In this document: one piece after another, positions 18,683 to 26,752 of the stretch
Layout: each line of letters begins with the position of its first letter
Position numbering within the stretch: position 1 is the stretch's first letter
Source of the DNA: Streptomyces sp. AW19M42
Lineage (GTDB): Bacteria; Actinomycetota; Actinomycetes; Streptomycetales; Streptomycetaceae
Length of the DNA stretch: 34,577 nucleotides
Assembly (NCBI GenBank): GCA_000470535.1
Contig: CBRG010000312.1
Location: 1-34,577 of the forward strand
Direction of reading: 5' to 3'
Translations under genes and position numbers: made by a program
Notes under the pieces: generated by a model
Told to the model about the DNA's origin: nothing
The model's database searches: none
The model's input: only the letters and a program-made list of their open reading frames with translations

Positions 18683-20568
18683 CCAGCACCACGACGGGGC
18701 GACCGGAGAACGGTGACGGCGGCGGGGACGGGACGCAGGACCGGCCGGACCCCGCCCGGGGCACGGCCCCGGCCCCCAGGGACTCCTTCGACCGCGACGA
18801 CCTGCCCACTCCCCGTAGCGCGACGCGCGAGCTGCTCCTGTCGCTGCTCCGCCCGCACCGCGCCCGGGTCGTGGTGGCCGCGCTGTTCCCGCTGGTCCAG
18901 CAGGTCGCGGTGCAGGCGGGTCCGCTGCTCGTCGCGTACGCCATCGACAGCGGGGTGCCCGCGTTCCGGGACGACGACTACGGGCCGCTGATCGCCGTGG
19001 GCCTCGGCTACGCCCTCTGCGCGGCCGGCGCGGGAGCCATGCAGTACGCGTTCATCAAGGCCTCCGCGGGGGTCAACCAGGACGCCCTGCTCGATCTGCG
19101 CGGCCGGATCTTCCGCCATGCCCAGGCCCTGAGCGTGGACTTCCACGAGCGGTACACCTCCGGCCGGCTGATCTCCCGTTCCACCACCGATGTGGAGTCG
19201 CTGCGGGAGCTGCTCAGCGAGGGGCTGCAGGAGCTGATCGGGGTCGTCCTCTCCTTCGTCTCCATCTCCCTGCTGCTGCTCTGGCTGGACCTCGCGACGG
19301 GCGCCGTCGCCGTGCTCTCCTTCGCCCCGCTGTATCTGCTGGTACGGCAGTACCAGCGCCGGGCCGGAGTCGTCTTCGCAGCCCGGTCGACGGCGATCGC
19401 CGCGGTCATCGTGAAGTTCGCGGAGACGATGAACGGCATCCGGCCCGTCCAGGCGTTCCGCCGGGAGCCGGTCAACGACGCGGTGTTCCGGGAGCTCAAC
19501 CACGAGCACCGGCGCACCAACGGCGACGCGATGATCGAGAACGCGCGTTACGTCGTCGGGTCCCGGCTGATCGCCAACACCGCGGTGGCCGCCATCGTGC
19601 TGTGGGGCGCCTACCGCGTCGCCTCCGGCACCCTCGCCCTCGGCGTGCTGGCGGCGGTGGTGCTGTATCTGCGGCGGCTGTACGACCCGATCGACCGGCT
19701 CAGCATGTTCCTGAACTCCTATCAGTCGGCGGCGGCCTCACTGGCGAAGATCGCGGGCCTGCTGGCCCAGACCCCGACGGTCCCGGAGGCCCTGGAACCC
19801 CGGGAGCTGCCGCCGCTCAAGGGCGAGCTGCCGGGCCGCGAGGTGGTCTTCGACGCGGTGAGCTTCGCCTACCGCACGGGCGGTGAGGTGCTGCCCCGCT
19901 TCGATCTGACCGTTCCGGCCGGCCAGACGCTGGCCGTGGTCGGTTCGACGGGAGCAGGCAAGTCGACGCTCGCCAAGCTGCTGGCCCGCTTCTACGACCC
20001 GACCGAGGGCCGGGTGCTGCTGGACGGCACCGACCTGCGGGATCTCGCCGTCCCCGAACTGCGTCGCGGGGTGGTGATGGTGACCCAGGAGGCGTTCCTG
20101 TTCTCGGGGACCGTCGCCGAGAACATCGCGATCGGCAGCCCGGACGCGACCCGCGAGGAGATCGAGCGGGCCGCGAAGGCGATAGGCGCCCACGAGTTCA
20201 TCAGCGGCCTGCCCGACGGCTACGACACCGACGTACGCAAGAGGGGCGGCCGGATCTCGGCCGGCCAGCGCCAGTTGGTCGCCTTCGCCCGCGCGCTGCT
20301 GGCGAACCCGGCGGTGCTGATCCTCGACGAGGCGACCAGCTCCCTCGACATCCCGGGCGAACGCGCGGTGCAGCGGGCGATGGACACCGTGCTGCACGGC
20401 CGCACCGCGGTGGTCATCGCCCACCGGCTGTCGACCGTGGAGATCGCGGACCGGGTCCTGGTGATGGAGCACGGCCGCATCGTGGAGGACGGCGCCCCCG
20501 CCGCGCTCATCGGCGGCACGGGCCGGTTCGCGGGGCTGCACCGCGTGTGGCGGGAGAGCCTGGTCTGA
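18679..20568 (+). CDS. ABC exporter half-transporter, subunit 2
   Basis: A 629-residue membrane/ATPase fusion. A 50-residue charged N-terminal tail precedes the transmembrane domain (about 55-345). Walker A is GSTGAGKST (422-430), Walker B AVLILDE has the catalytic Glu551, and the H-loop is VVIAHRLSTV. The signature is ISAGQ (526-530), not LSGGQ. In the head-to-tail NBD dimer this altered signature faces the Walker A/B of subunit 1, whose glutamate is missing, so both defects fall in the same ATP site while the other site is intact. Overlapping ATGA with subunit 1 supports equimolar synthesis. Confidence 0.94.
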   Translation: MTSTTTGRPENGDGGGDGTQDRPDPARGTAPAPRDSFDRDDLPTPRSATRELLLSLLRPHRARVVVAALFPLVQQVAVQAGPLLVAYAIDSGVPAFRDDDYGPLIAVGLGYALCAAGAGAMQYAFIKASAGVNQDALLDLRGRIFRHAQALSVDFHERYTSGRLISRSTTDVESLRELLSEGLQELIGVVLSFVSISLLLLWLDLATGAVAVLSFAPLYLLVRQYQRRAGVVFAARSTAIAAVIVKFAETMNGIRPVQAFRREPVNDAVFRELNHEHRRTNGDAMIENARYVVGSRLIANTAVAAIVLWGAYRVASGTLALGVLAAVVLYLRRLYDPIDRLSMFLNSYQSAAASLAKIAGLLAQTPTVPEALEPRELPPLKGELPGREVVFDAVSFAYRTGGEVLPRFDLTVPAGQTLAVVGSTGAGKSTLAKLLARFYDPTEGRVLLDGTDLRDLAVPELRRGVVMVTQEAFLFSGTVAENIAIGSPDATREEIERAAKAIGAHEFISGLPDGYDTDVRKRGGRISAGQRQLVAFARALLANPAVLILDEATSSLDIPGERAVQRAMDTVLHGRTAVVIAHRLSTVEIADRVLVMEHGRIVEDGAPAALIGGTGRFAGLHRVWRESLV

Positions 20569-20615
20569 GCGGCGCGTGCGCGATCACCTTCAGCACGCCG
20601 CCCCGCAGCCCTTCG

Positions 20616-20822
20616 TCATGCTCTGGTCGGGCGTGGCAGCAAGGGCACCGGGGCGATGACGGCGAGTGGGTAGATGACGGTCGCGGCGGTACTGAGGGTG
20701 AAAGCGTGCGGGCAGGAGCCGGAGCGCCTCTCCTGTCCGAGAGCGCCGTGGAAGACCATGCCGACGATCGCGACGCCCAACGCGGCGGCGCCTTCCATGG
20801 CTGTGGACAGGGCCCCGACGCC
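20616..20822 (-). pseudogene. Remnant: C-terminus of an MFS (DHA2-like) exporter
   Basis: The minus-strand frame ending at 20616 reads GALSTAMEGAAALGVAIVG, MVFHGALG and then HAFTLSTAATVIYPLAVIAP over its last 68 codons. This matches the layout of the last two membrane helices of 14-helix drug exporters (compare GQELGGALGMALLGSLGAVV in the intact exporter at 23956-25539). Upstream of about 20822 the similarity stops abruptly, so some 400 N-terminal residues are missing. The assignment rests on pattern recognition only. Confidence 0.55.
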
Positions 20823-20845
20823 GAGGCGGCGTGACGCGGTTCGGC

Positions 20846-21015
20846 GCCTGCCGGCGCGACGGGCCGGTCCGCGAAGCAGGCCGCTGGTATCTGGTCGCCC
20901 ACGGCCGCGAGGGGACCCGGACCTACCGGGACTCCCCCGTTCTGGAATGCCAGGTGATCGACGAGCCGTTCGCCCGCCCGGAGCCGTTCGATCTCGTGGG
21001 CTACCTGTCAGCGCG
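20846..21015 (+). pseudogene. Remnant: WYL-domain transcriptional regulator, C-terminal part
   Basis: The plus-strand frame contains GRWYLVAHGREGTRTYRD, then VLDEPF-like VIDEPFARPEPFDLVGYL. This is the pattern of the WYL sensor domain of YafY-type regulators (xWYLVAHxx...RTYRVSRVL...DEPFERPxxFDLAAYW). There is no helix-turn-helix part, no plausible start, and the reading after about 21015 no longer resembles the family. It begins about 25 nt from the 5'-truncated end of the MFS remnant and points the other way. Confidence 0.55.
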
Positions 21016-21266
21016 GACAGCGGCGCACCCGACCAACAGCCCGCACAGTGCGGTGACCGGCTCCAAGTGCCGGAGCACACCGCCCAGGAGGCGGGCGGAC
21101 CCGGTATGTGGTGGGCAGGCACCAGGACACGTGGGTTGCTGGTGCGGGTGCACCAGGGCAGGACGGTGGCGCGGGACGATGCCCGGCGAGGCGTCGGAGG
21201 GAAGTGTGGGAGGCGCGCGAATCCCGCGCGTTCCCCTTGCCCAGCCGTGTCTGGAGTGATCAACAC
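21016..21266 (+). other. Non-coding stretch upstream of the MFS/monooxygenase pair
   Basis: No gene is visible after the WYL remnant. The open frame that runs into the exporter from 21108 has no family similarity before the ATG at 21267. The promoter of the pair must lie here, but I see no clear -10/-35. GGAG stands 11 nt before the ATG. Confidence 0.4.
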
Positions 21267-22712
21267 ATGGCGACCGTTCTTCACCGGATCGAACAGTGGA
21301 CCGTTCGGCGACGCCCCTCGGCGGATGCGCCACGCGTTCCCCCGGCCCGCACCGGCAGACTGCCGATCGTCGCCCTCGGCGTCCTGGCACTCGCCCTCGG
21401 CACCCTGCAGTCGGTGGTGGAGCCCGCGCTCCCGCTGCTGCAGAAGGAGTTGGGGATCGGCCCTGCCGAAGGGGCCCTGATCGGAAACACCTTACTCATC
21501 ACGGGCGCGGTCATCACGCCCGTCGCAGGCGGACTCGGCGACCGCTACGGCGCAAAACGGGTGCTGGTCCGGCTGATGGCCGTGGTCTCGGCCGGTGGTC
21601 TGCTGGCCTGCCTGGCGCCGAACCTGCCGGTGTTGCTGCTCGGTCAGGTATTGCAGGGCGTCATGGTGGGTGCGCTGCCCCTCTCGTTCATCCTGGTGCG
21701 CAAACACCTCCCGGCAGGAGCGACACAGGCGGCGATCGGGCTGGTCGTCGCACTGTTCACGGGCGGCGGCATGGTGGGGACGCTGATGGCCGGGCCGATC
21801 GCGGAAGGACTGTCCTGGCACTGGATGTTCGCGCTGCCGACCATCGTGATCATCGTGACGACACCGGTCGTGGCCCGGCTGCTGCCACATGATCCGCCGA
21901 TCCCGTCGGACGACAGGATCGACTGGCCCGGCCTGCTCCTGCTGAGCGGCACGTTGCTCGCGTTCATGCTCGGGCTCGTGAGGGTGACGAGCGCCGGCCT
22001 GTCGCCCGGGGCCGGTGCCATCGCGATGGTCGTGGTCGCCCTCGCCGGCGGATGGGTCGTCGTCGAGCGCCGGGCGGTCTCACCGATGGTCGATCTCCGC
22101 ATGCTGGCCAAGCCCACCATGAGGAACGCGTGCGCGCTCACCTTCGTCGTCACCGTCGGTTCGGGGATGGTGATCTTCCTGCTCCCGCAGCTGTTCGCGG
22201 TATCGGGCGACGGGTACGGCTTCGGGGTCGGCACCACCGACATCGGACTGTTCCTGTTGCCCGGCGCCGTAGCCGGGGCGTTGAGCGACTCGGTCGGCGG
22301 GATCGCGGCGCGGCGTTTCGGTCCGCGTGCGGTGGTCGTCGTGGGCACCGTCGTCACGGCGGCCACGATGATCGCCCTGGCCTCGCTGCACACGGCGGCA
22401 TGGCAGCTCGTCCTCGCGAAGGTGCTGACCGCGTTCGCCGCGGGCGTCGGTACCACGGCGTTGCTCGCCGGCACCGCCACCGCCGTCGAGACCAGGGACA
22501 TCGGCATCGCCACCGGCCTGCTCGTGGTGACACGGGTGATCGGCGTCGCCCTGGGCGCCCAGGCCGGCGGCGCGATCCTCGCCTCCGGGACCGACCCGCT
22601 GACGGGCCGGCCGGCCGAATCGGCGTTCGTCACGGGTTTCGCCGTCGCGGGCGTCGTGGCCGCGTTGTCACTGTTCGTTGTCCGTCTCACGAAGAAGGAG
22701 TTCCAGGCATGA
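21267..22712 (+). CDS. MFS drug exporter with a TTA codon
   Basis: A 481-residue major facilitator with a 30-residue charged N-terminus and an MFS core carrying motif A, GGLGDRYGAKRVL, after the second helix. The Arg/Gly-rich loops and roughly 14 hydrophobic stretches fit drug:H+ antiporters. Leu76 is encoded by TTA (21492-21494), a rare codon in Streptomyces read by the developmental tRNA of bldA, so its translation may be restricted to late growth. The stop overlaps the start of the FAD monooxygenase (ATGA), linking export with modification of probably the same compound. The gene lies directly beside decayed genes, suggesting a recently acquired or rearranged segment. Confidence 0.9.
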   Translation: MATVLHRIEQWTVRRRPSADAPRVPPARTGRLPIVALGVLALALGTLQSVVEPALPLLQKELGIGPAEGALIGNTLLITGAVITPVAGGLGDRYGAKRVLVRLMAVVSAGGLLACLAPNLPVLLLGQVLQGVMVGALPLSFILVRKHLPAGATQAAIGLVVALFTGGGMVGTLMAGPIAEGLSWHWMFALPTIVIIVTTPVVARLLPHDPPIPSDDRIDWPGLLLLSGTLLAFMLGLVRVTSAGLSPGAGAIAMVVVALAGGWVVVERRAVSPMVDLRMLAKPTMRNACALTFVVTVGSGMVIFLLPQLFAVSGDGYGFGVGTTDIGLFLLPGAVAGALSDSVGGIAARRFGPRAVVVVGTVVTAATMIALASLHTAAWQLVLAKVLTAFAAGVGTTALLAGTATAVETRDIGIATGLLVVTRVIGVALGAQAGGAILASGTDPLTGRPAESAFVTGFAVAGVVAALSLFVVRLTKKEFQA

Positions 22713-23932
22713 CACCTGACGGTCGGTCGATGAACGCGAGTACCACCGCGAAGCGCGAGGTCCTGGTCTCCGGGGCCAGTATCGCCGGACCAGCTCTGGC
22801 GTACTGGCTGCACCGGTCCGGATGCGCGGTCACCGTGGTGGAGAAGGCGAGCGCGCTGCGCGGCGGTGGTTACCCGATCGACATCCGAGGTACCGCGACA
22901 GAAGTGGTCCGGCGGATGGGGATACTGCCGCGGCTGCGGGACGCGCACATCGACTCGCGTCGCTGCACCTTCCTCGACGCCGAGGGCGGCGAGGTGGCCT
23001 CGGTCATCCCGAGCGCCCTTGCCGGCGGGGTCGGGGGGCAGGACCTCGAAGTGCGTCGCGGGGACCTGGCCGAGATCCTCCACGCGACGGTTCGCGACGA
23101 CGTGGAATTCCTGTTCGACGACTCCATCGACACCCTCGACCAGTCCGGACGAGGGGTCGACATCACCTTTCGCAGTGGACGGCAGCGCACGTTCGACCTG
23201 GTGGTCGGCGCCGACGGAACGCACTCGCACACCCGGGAGTCCCTGTTCGGCCCCGAAGAACGGTTTCACCGCTATCTCGGCTACTGCTTCGCCCTCTTCA
23301 CCATGCCGAACACCCTCGGGCTCTCCCACGAGGTCATGATGTGGAACACCCCGGGGAAGGCCGCGGCCCTCTACGCGGTCGGGGACAACGACGAGCTGCA
23401 CGCCTTCCTGAACTTCCACCGGCCGGAGCCGCCGTTCGACGCGCTCCGCGACCCCGACGCCCAGCGGGACCTGGTCGCCACGGTCTTCGCCGGCGCGGGG
23501 TGGGAGGTCCCCGGCATGGTCAACGCCATGCGCGACGCGGATGACCTGTTCTTCGACACGGCCTCTCAGATCCGCATGCCCCACTGGTCCAGCGGCCGCG
23601 TCGCGCTCGTCGGCGATGCCGCGTACGCACCCTCGTTCCTCACCGGACAAGGTTCGAGCGTCGCGCTGGCCGGTGCCTACATGCTCGCCAACTCCCTGGC
23701 CACGCACCGGGACCACACCGCGGCCTTCGCCTCCTACGAACGCGACGTCCGCGGGTTCGTCACCATGAATCAGGCGCTGGTCGACAACGGCGCGGCCACG
23801 CTCTTCCCCACCACGGTGCGGGCCCTGGAGCAACGCAACACCATGCTGCGTGGCCTCGTCACCCTGCCCTCCGCGCCGGCCCGTCCGGCCCACTCAGCGC
23901 TTGCACTGCCCGAATTCGCCCCGCTGCCGTGA
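22709..23932 (+). CDS. FAD-dependent monooxygenase (class A, PF01494/TetX-like)
   Basis: A 407-residue flavoprotein hydroxylase. The dinucleotide-binding motif is a variant, VSGASIAGPALAYWL (20-34), followed by EKA/S at the second strand. The DG motif VVGADGTHSHTR is near 164-175 and the GD motif VALVGDAAYAPSFLTGQG near 295-312. The family hydroxylates aromatic compounds, including antibiotic tailoring and tetracycline or rifamycin inactivation; which one applies here cannot be decided. Translation is coupled to the MFS exporter by an ATGA overlap, with AGGAG 9 nt before the start. It would therefore depend indirectly on the TTA codon upstream. The stop is 23 nt from the convergent DHA2 exporter. 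Confidence 0.9.
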   Translation: MTPDGRSMNASTTAKREVLVSGASIAGPALAYWLHRSGCAVTVVEKASALRGGGYPIDIRGTATEVVRRMGILPRLRDAHIDSRRCTFLDAEGGEVASVIPSALAGGVGGQDLEVRRGDLAEILHATVRDDVEFLFDDSIDTLDQSGRGVDITFRSGRQRTFDLVVGADGTHSHTRESLFGPEERFHRYLGYCFALFTMPNTLGLSHEVMMWNTPGKAAALYAVGDNDELHAFLNFHRPEPPFDALRDPDAQRDLVATVFAGAGWEVPGMVNAMRDADDLFFDTASQIRMPHWSSGRVALVGDAAYAPSFLTGQGSSVALAGAYMLANSLATHRDHTAAFASYERDVRGFVTMNQALVDNGAATLFPTTVRALEQRNTMLRGLVTLPSAPARPAHSALALPEFAPLP

Positions 23933-23955
23933 CCTGCCGGGCCGGCCGCCACGCG

Positions 23956-25539
23956 TCACCGGGCTTCCGCGTCCGCGTGCCGAAGCGCTCCTCCCGGCGG
24001 CTCCTCGCCGAGCCGGTCCGCCGCATCGGCCGGTGCGGATTCACCGGCCCGCCGCAGCACCACGACCGAGATCAGCGCGGCCAGCACCATCGCCGCGGCC
24101 GCGCCCGCCGCCGCCGTGTTCAGGCCATGGGTGAAGGCCCTGAACGCGGCGGTGAGCAGGGCGTCCTGGCCGGACGACGGAAGCTCCCGGGCGACGGCCA
24201 CCGCGCCGCCCAGGGTCTCCCGGGCCGCGTCGGGGGCGCCCGGTGCGGCGTCGGTCATGTCGCGCCCGTAGACGACCGCGCCGAGCGAGCCGAGCAGGGC
24301 CATGCCCAGCGCGCCGCCGAGTTCCTGGCCGGATTCGAGTACGGCGGCCGCGGAGGCGGCGCGCTCGGGCGGTGCGGCGCCCAAAGCGAGTTCGTTGGCC
24401 AGGGTCATCGCCGCGACCAGGCCGCCCGCGTAGACGGCCGAGCCCGCCAGCGTCACCCAGAGCGGGGAGCCGAGCCGGGTCCCGGTGAGCCAGAGGAAGC
24501 CCGCCGCCGAGACGAGGAATCCGCCGCCCATGACGTATCCGCGGTCCAGGCGCTTGGCGAGCGCGCCCGCGGCGGGTGCGGCGACGATGACGCCGACGGA
24601 TGGCACCAGGCTCCACATCGCGGCCTCGAACGGGCTCTTGCCGAGTACCGACTGCACGTACTGGGAGAAGAAGGCGGCGAAGCCGATCGTGGCGCCCATC
24701 GCCAGCAGGTTGACCAGGACCGAACCTCCGTAGGCGCGGCGGCGCAGGAGTGCCAGGTCAACCATCGGGTGGGCGAGCCGGCTCTGCCGGTGGACGAAGA
24801 CCAGGCCGAGGACGAGACCGACGGCGACGCCGGAGGCGGGCAGCGGCCGGTAGCCGTGTTTGGCGAGCTCCTTGATGCCGTGGATCACCGGCAGCAGCGC
24901 GGCGAGGGAGAGCACCGCGCTCAGCACGTCGAACCGCGCCTTCACCGGGCTCCGGGACTCCGGGAGCAGGACCGGCGCGAGCACCAGCAGGAGCGCCATC
25001 GCGGGCAGGTTGATCAGGAAGACCGTGCCCCACCGGAAGTGTTCGAGGAGGATCCCGCTGACGACCGGGCCGAGCGAGATCCCGGTGGCCATCACCGTCG
25101 TCCACAGCGCGACGGCCCGGGACCGCTGGTCGCGGTCGTGGAACAGGTTGCGGACGAGCCCGAGCGTGGACGGCATCAGGCAGGCGCCGCCCACCCCGAG
25201 CAGTGCGCGGGCCGCGATCAGCGCCTCCGGGGACCGCGCGAGGGCGGCGGCGAGGGACGCGACGGCGAACACGACCGTGCCGACCGTCAGCACCTTCCGG
25301 CGGCCGATCCGGTCACCGAGGGCGCCCATGGTGATGAGCAGCCCGGCCAGCACGAAGCCGTACATGTCCAGGATCCACAGCTGCTGGGTGGAGCCCGGTT
25401 CCAGGTCGGCGCCGATGGCGGGCAGTGCGTAGAAGAGGATGGAGACGTCCATCGAGACGAAGAGCAGCGGCAGCATCAGTACGCCGAGTGCGGTCCATTC
25501 ACGGCGGCCCGCGAGGGCGGCCGGCGGTGGGGAAGTCAT
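23956..25539 (-). CDS. DHA2-family MFS multidrug exporter (14 helices)
   Basis: A 527-residue exporter close to QacA/SmvA-type proteins. Helix 1 has the VSMDVSILFYALPAIG pattern (the usual LD-x-T/S-I-V-N-V-A-L-P site), and motif A is GALGDRIGRRKVL. A motif-C-like segment follows in helix 5 (MATGISLGPVVSGILLEH), and a long loop stands before the last helix. It probably exports cationic or amphipathic drugs with proton exchange. It is divergently transcribed from the GntR/TetR regulator, 138 nt between start codons, which fits repression and induction by substrate. No ribosome binding site is evident before the ATG at 25539. Confidence 0.92.
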   Translation of the reverse strand: MTSPPPAALAGRREWTALGVLMLPLLFVSMDVSILFYALPAIGADLEPGSTQQLWILDMYGFVLAGLLITMGALGDRIGRRKVLTVGTVVFAVASLAAALARSPEALIAARALLGVGGACLMPSTLGLVRNLFHDRDQRSRAVALWTTVMATGISLGPVVSGILLEHFRWGTVFLINLPAMALLLVLAPVLLPESRSPVKARFDVLSAVLSLAALLPVIHGIKELAKHGYRPLPASGVAVGLVLGLVFVHRQSRLAHPMVDLALLRRRAYGGSVLVNLLAMGATIGFAAFFSQYVQSVLGKSPFEAAMWSLVPSVGVIVAAPAAGALAKRLDRGYVMGGGFLVSAAGFLWLTGTRLGSPLWVTLAGSAVYAGGLVAAMTLANELALGAAPPERAASAAAVLESGQELGGALGMALLGSLGAVVYGRDMTDAAPGAPDAARETLGGAVAVARELPSSGQDALLTAAFRAFTHGLNTAAAGAAAAMVLAALISVVVLRRAGESAPADAADRLGEEPPGGALRHADAEAR

Positions 25540-25584
25540 GTCGCGAGCACAGCAGCGGGCCCGCGTACACCACAAACAGCGCCG

Positions 25585-25663
25585 TAGTGCATGCCCCCTC
25601 CGGGTCCAGTGAGTTGACCGGACCGGCCAGTTCGGAGCGGTGTACGACGTCCTTGGTGCACTA
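25585..25663. promoter_or_regulatory. Shared TGCACTA motif in the divergent exporter/regulator promoter
   Basis: TGCACTA occurs at 25657-25663 on the plus strand, inside GTGCACTAGTACAG next to the regulator -10, and again at 25591-25585 on the minus strand, within the exporter leader. The two inverted copies could be binding sites of the regulator, allowing it to control itself and the exporter. Confidence 0.4.
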
Positions 25664-25664
25664 G

Positions 25665-25670
25665 TACAGT
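25665..25670 (+). promoter_or_regulatory. Candidate -10 element of a leaderless promoter (GntR/TetR regulator)
   Basis: TACAGT is followed by 7 pyrimidine-rich nt and the GTG at 25678, with no ribosome binding site. The hexamer overlaps a partial dyad (ACTAGT), which suggests autoregulation by occlusion. Confidence 0.5.
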
Positions 25671-25677
25671 CCGCTCC

Positions 25678-26589
25678 GTGCCGACCGAACCGCCCTACCT
25701 CAGGATCGCCGCCGAGCTGCGCCGGCGGATCGTCTCGCGTGAAATCGCCCCGGGTGAGCGGGTGCCCTCCACCCGCGCCGTCGTCCGGGAGTGGGGTGTC
25801 GCCATGGCGACGGCCACGAAGGCGCTGTCCGTGCTGCGCGCGGAGGGTCTGGTGCGGGCCGTGCCGGGGGTCGGCACGGTGGTCGCGGAGCGCGGGCCGC
25901 GGAGCGCGGCCGCCGGGGAGGGCCCGGCGCTGAACCGCGAACGGATCGTCCGCACCGCCGTCGGCCTGGCCGATGCCGAGGGGCTGCCGTCCGTGTCGAT
26001 GCGCCGGGTCGCGACCGTGCTGGGCACGTCCACGATGGCGCTGTACCGCCATGTCCCGGGCAAGGCCGAACTGGTGCGGCTGATGTCGGAGGCGGCCTTC
26101 GGTGAGCGTCCGCTGGGCCCCGCACCGCAGCACTGGCGGACCGGGCTGGAACTCGCCGCCCGCTGGCTGCGCGCGGTGTACGGGCGGCATCCGTGGATGG
26201 TCCAGGCGATGGCCTCCTTCACCCGGCCCACCGCCTCACCGCACGCGATGGGTTACACGGAGTGGGTACTGCGGGCCCTCAGGGGCACCGGGCTCCCCCC
26301 ACACGCCATGCTCCACACCCACCTCATCCTGTTCGCCTATGTGCAGGGGGTGGCGCTGGCGGCCGACATGGAGGCGCAGGCGCTCCAGGACACCGGGCTG
26401 TCCGACGAGGAGTGGATGACGCGGAACGAGCCACAGTTCGAAGCCGTCTCGACAGGTGGTCACTTCCCGGTTCTTCACCGCCTTTTCGAACACGACGACT
26501 TCGAGCTGGACCTCGACGTCCTCTTCGAATTCGGGCTCCAAAGGACTCTGGACGGCATCGCGGTGATGATCGGCGAAACGTCCGCTTAA
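25678..26589 (+). CDS. Transcriptional regulator with GntR and TetR DNA-binding domains
   Basis: A 303-residue regulator with two helix-turn-helix domains in one chain. Residues 7-70 are a GntR winged helix (YLRIAAELRRRIVSREIAPG, PSTRAVVREWGVAMATATKAL, GLVRAVPGVGTVV). Residues 85-137 are a TetR-type domain (NRERIVRTAVGLADAEG, VSMRRVATVLGTSTMALYRH, GKAELVRLM), and the remainder resembles the TetR-class ligand domain. It probably represses the divergent DHA2 exporter and binds a drug in the C-terminal pocket. The GTG start has no ribosome binding site. Proteins with this architecture exist in actinobacteria; how the two DNA-binding domains share the work is unclear. Confidence 0.9.
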   Translation: MPTEPPYLRIAAELRRRIVSREIAPGERVPSTRAVVREWGVAMATATKALSVLRAEGLVRAVPGVGTVVAERGPRSAAAGEGPALNRERIVRTAVGLADAEGLPSVSMRRVATVLGTSTMALYRHVPGKAELVRLMSEAAFGERPLGPAPQHWRTGLELAARWLRAVYGRHPWMVQAMASFTRPTASPHAMGYTEWVLRALRGTGLPPHAMLHTHLILFAYVQGVALAADMEAQALQDTGLSDEEWMTRNEPQFEAVSTGGHFPVLHRLFEHDDFELDLDVLFEFGLQRTLDGIAVMIGETSA

Positions 26590-26752
26590 CGAACATGACC
26601 ACTACGGCAACGGACGAATTCCGGCCATCTTATTGACGCGGTCCTGACAGTAAGACCTTTCTGCTGACACTGTTCACCCCGTTCTGCGCACTGCCTGCTC
26701 TGCCCGGACGGCTCACTCAGCCGCCGGTACCCCCCTTGCAGAAGGAGTCCGC

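Noticed and set aside
20831..21259. A 142-codon open frame as an intact gene
   Set aside because: Only the part to about 21015 resembles a WYL domain; there is no DNA-binding domain and the rest is non-coding-like, so it is treated as a remnant.
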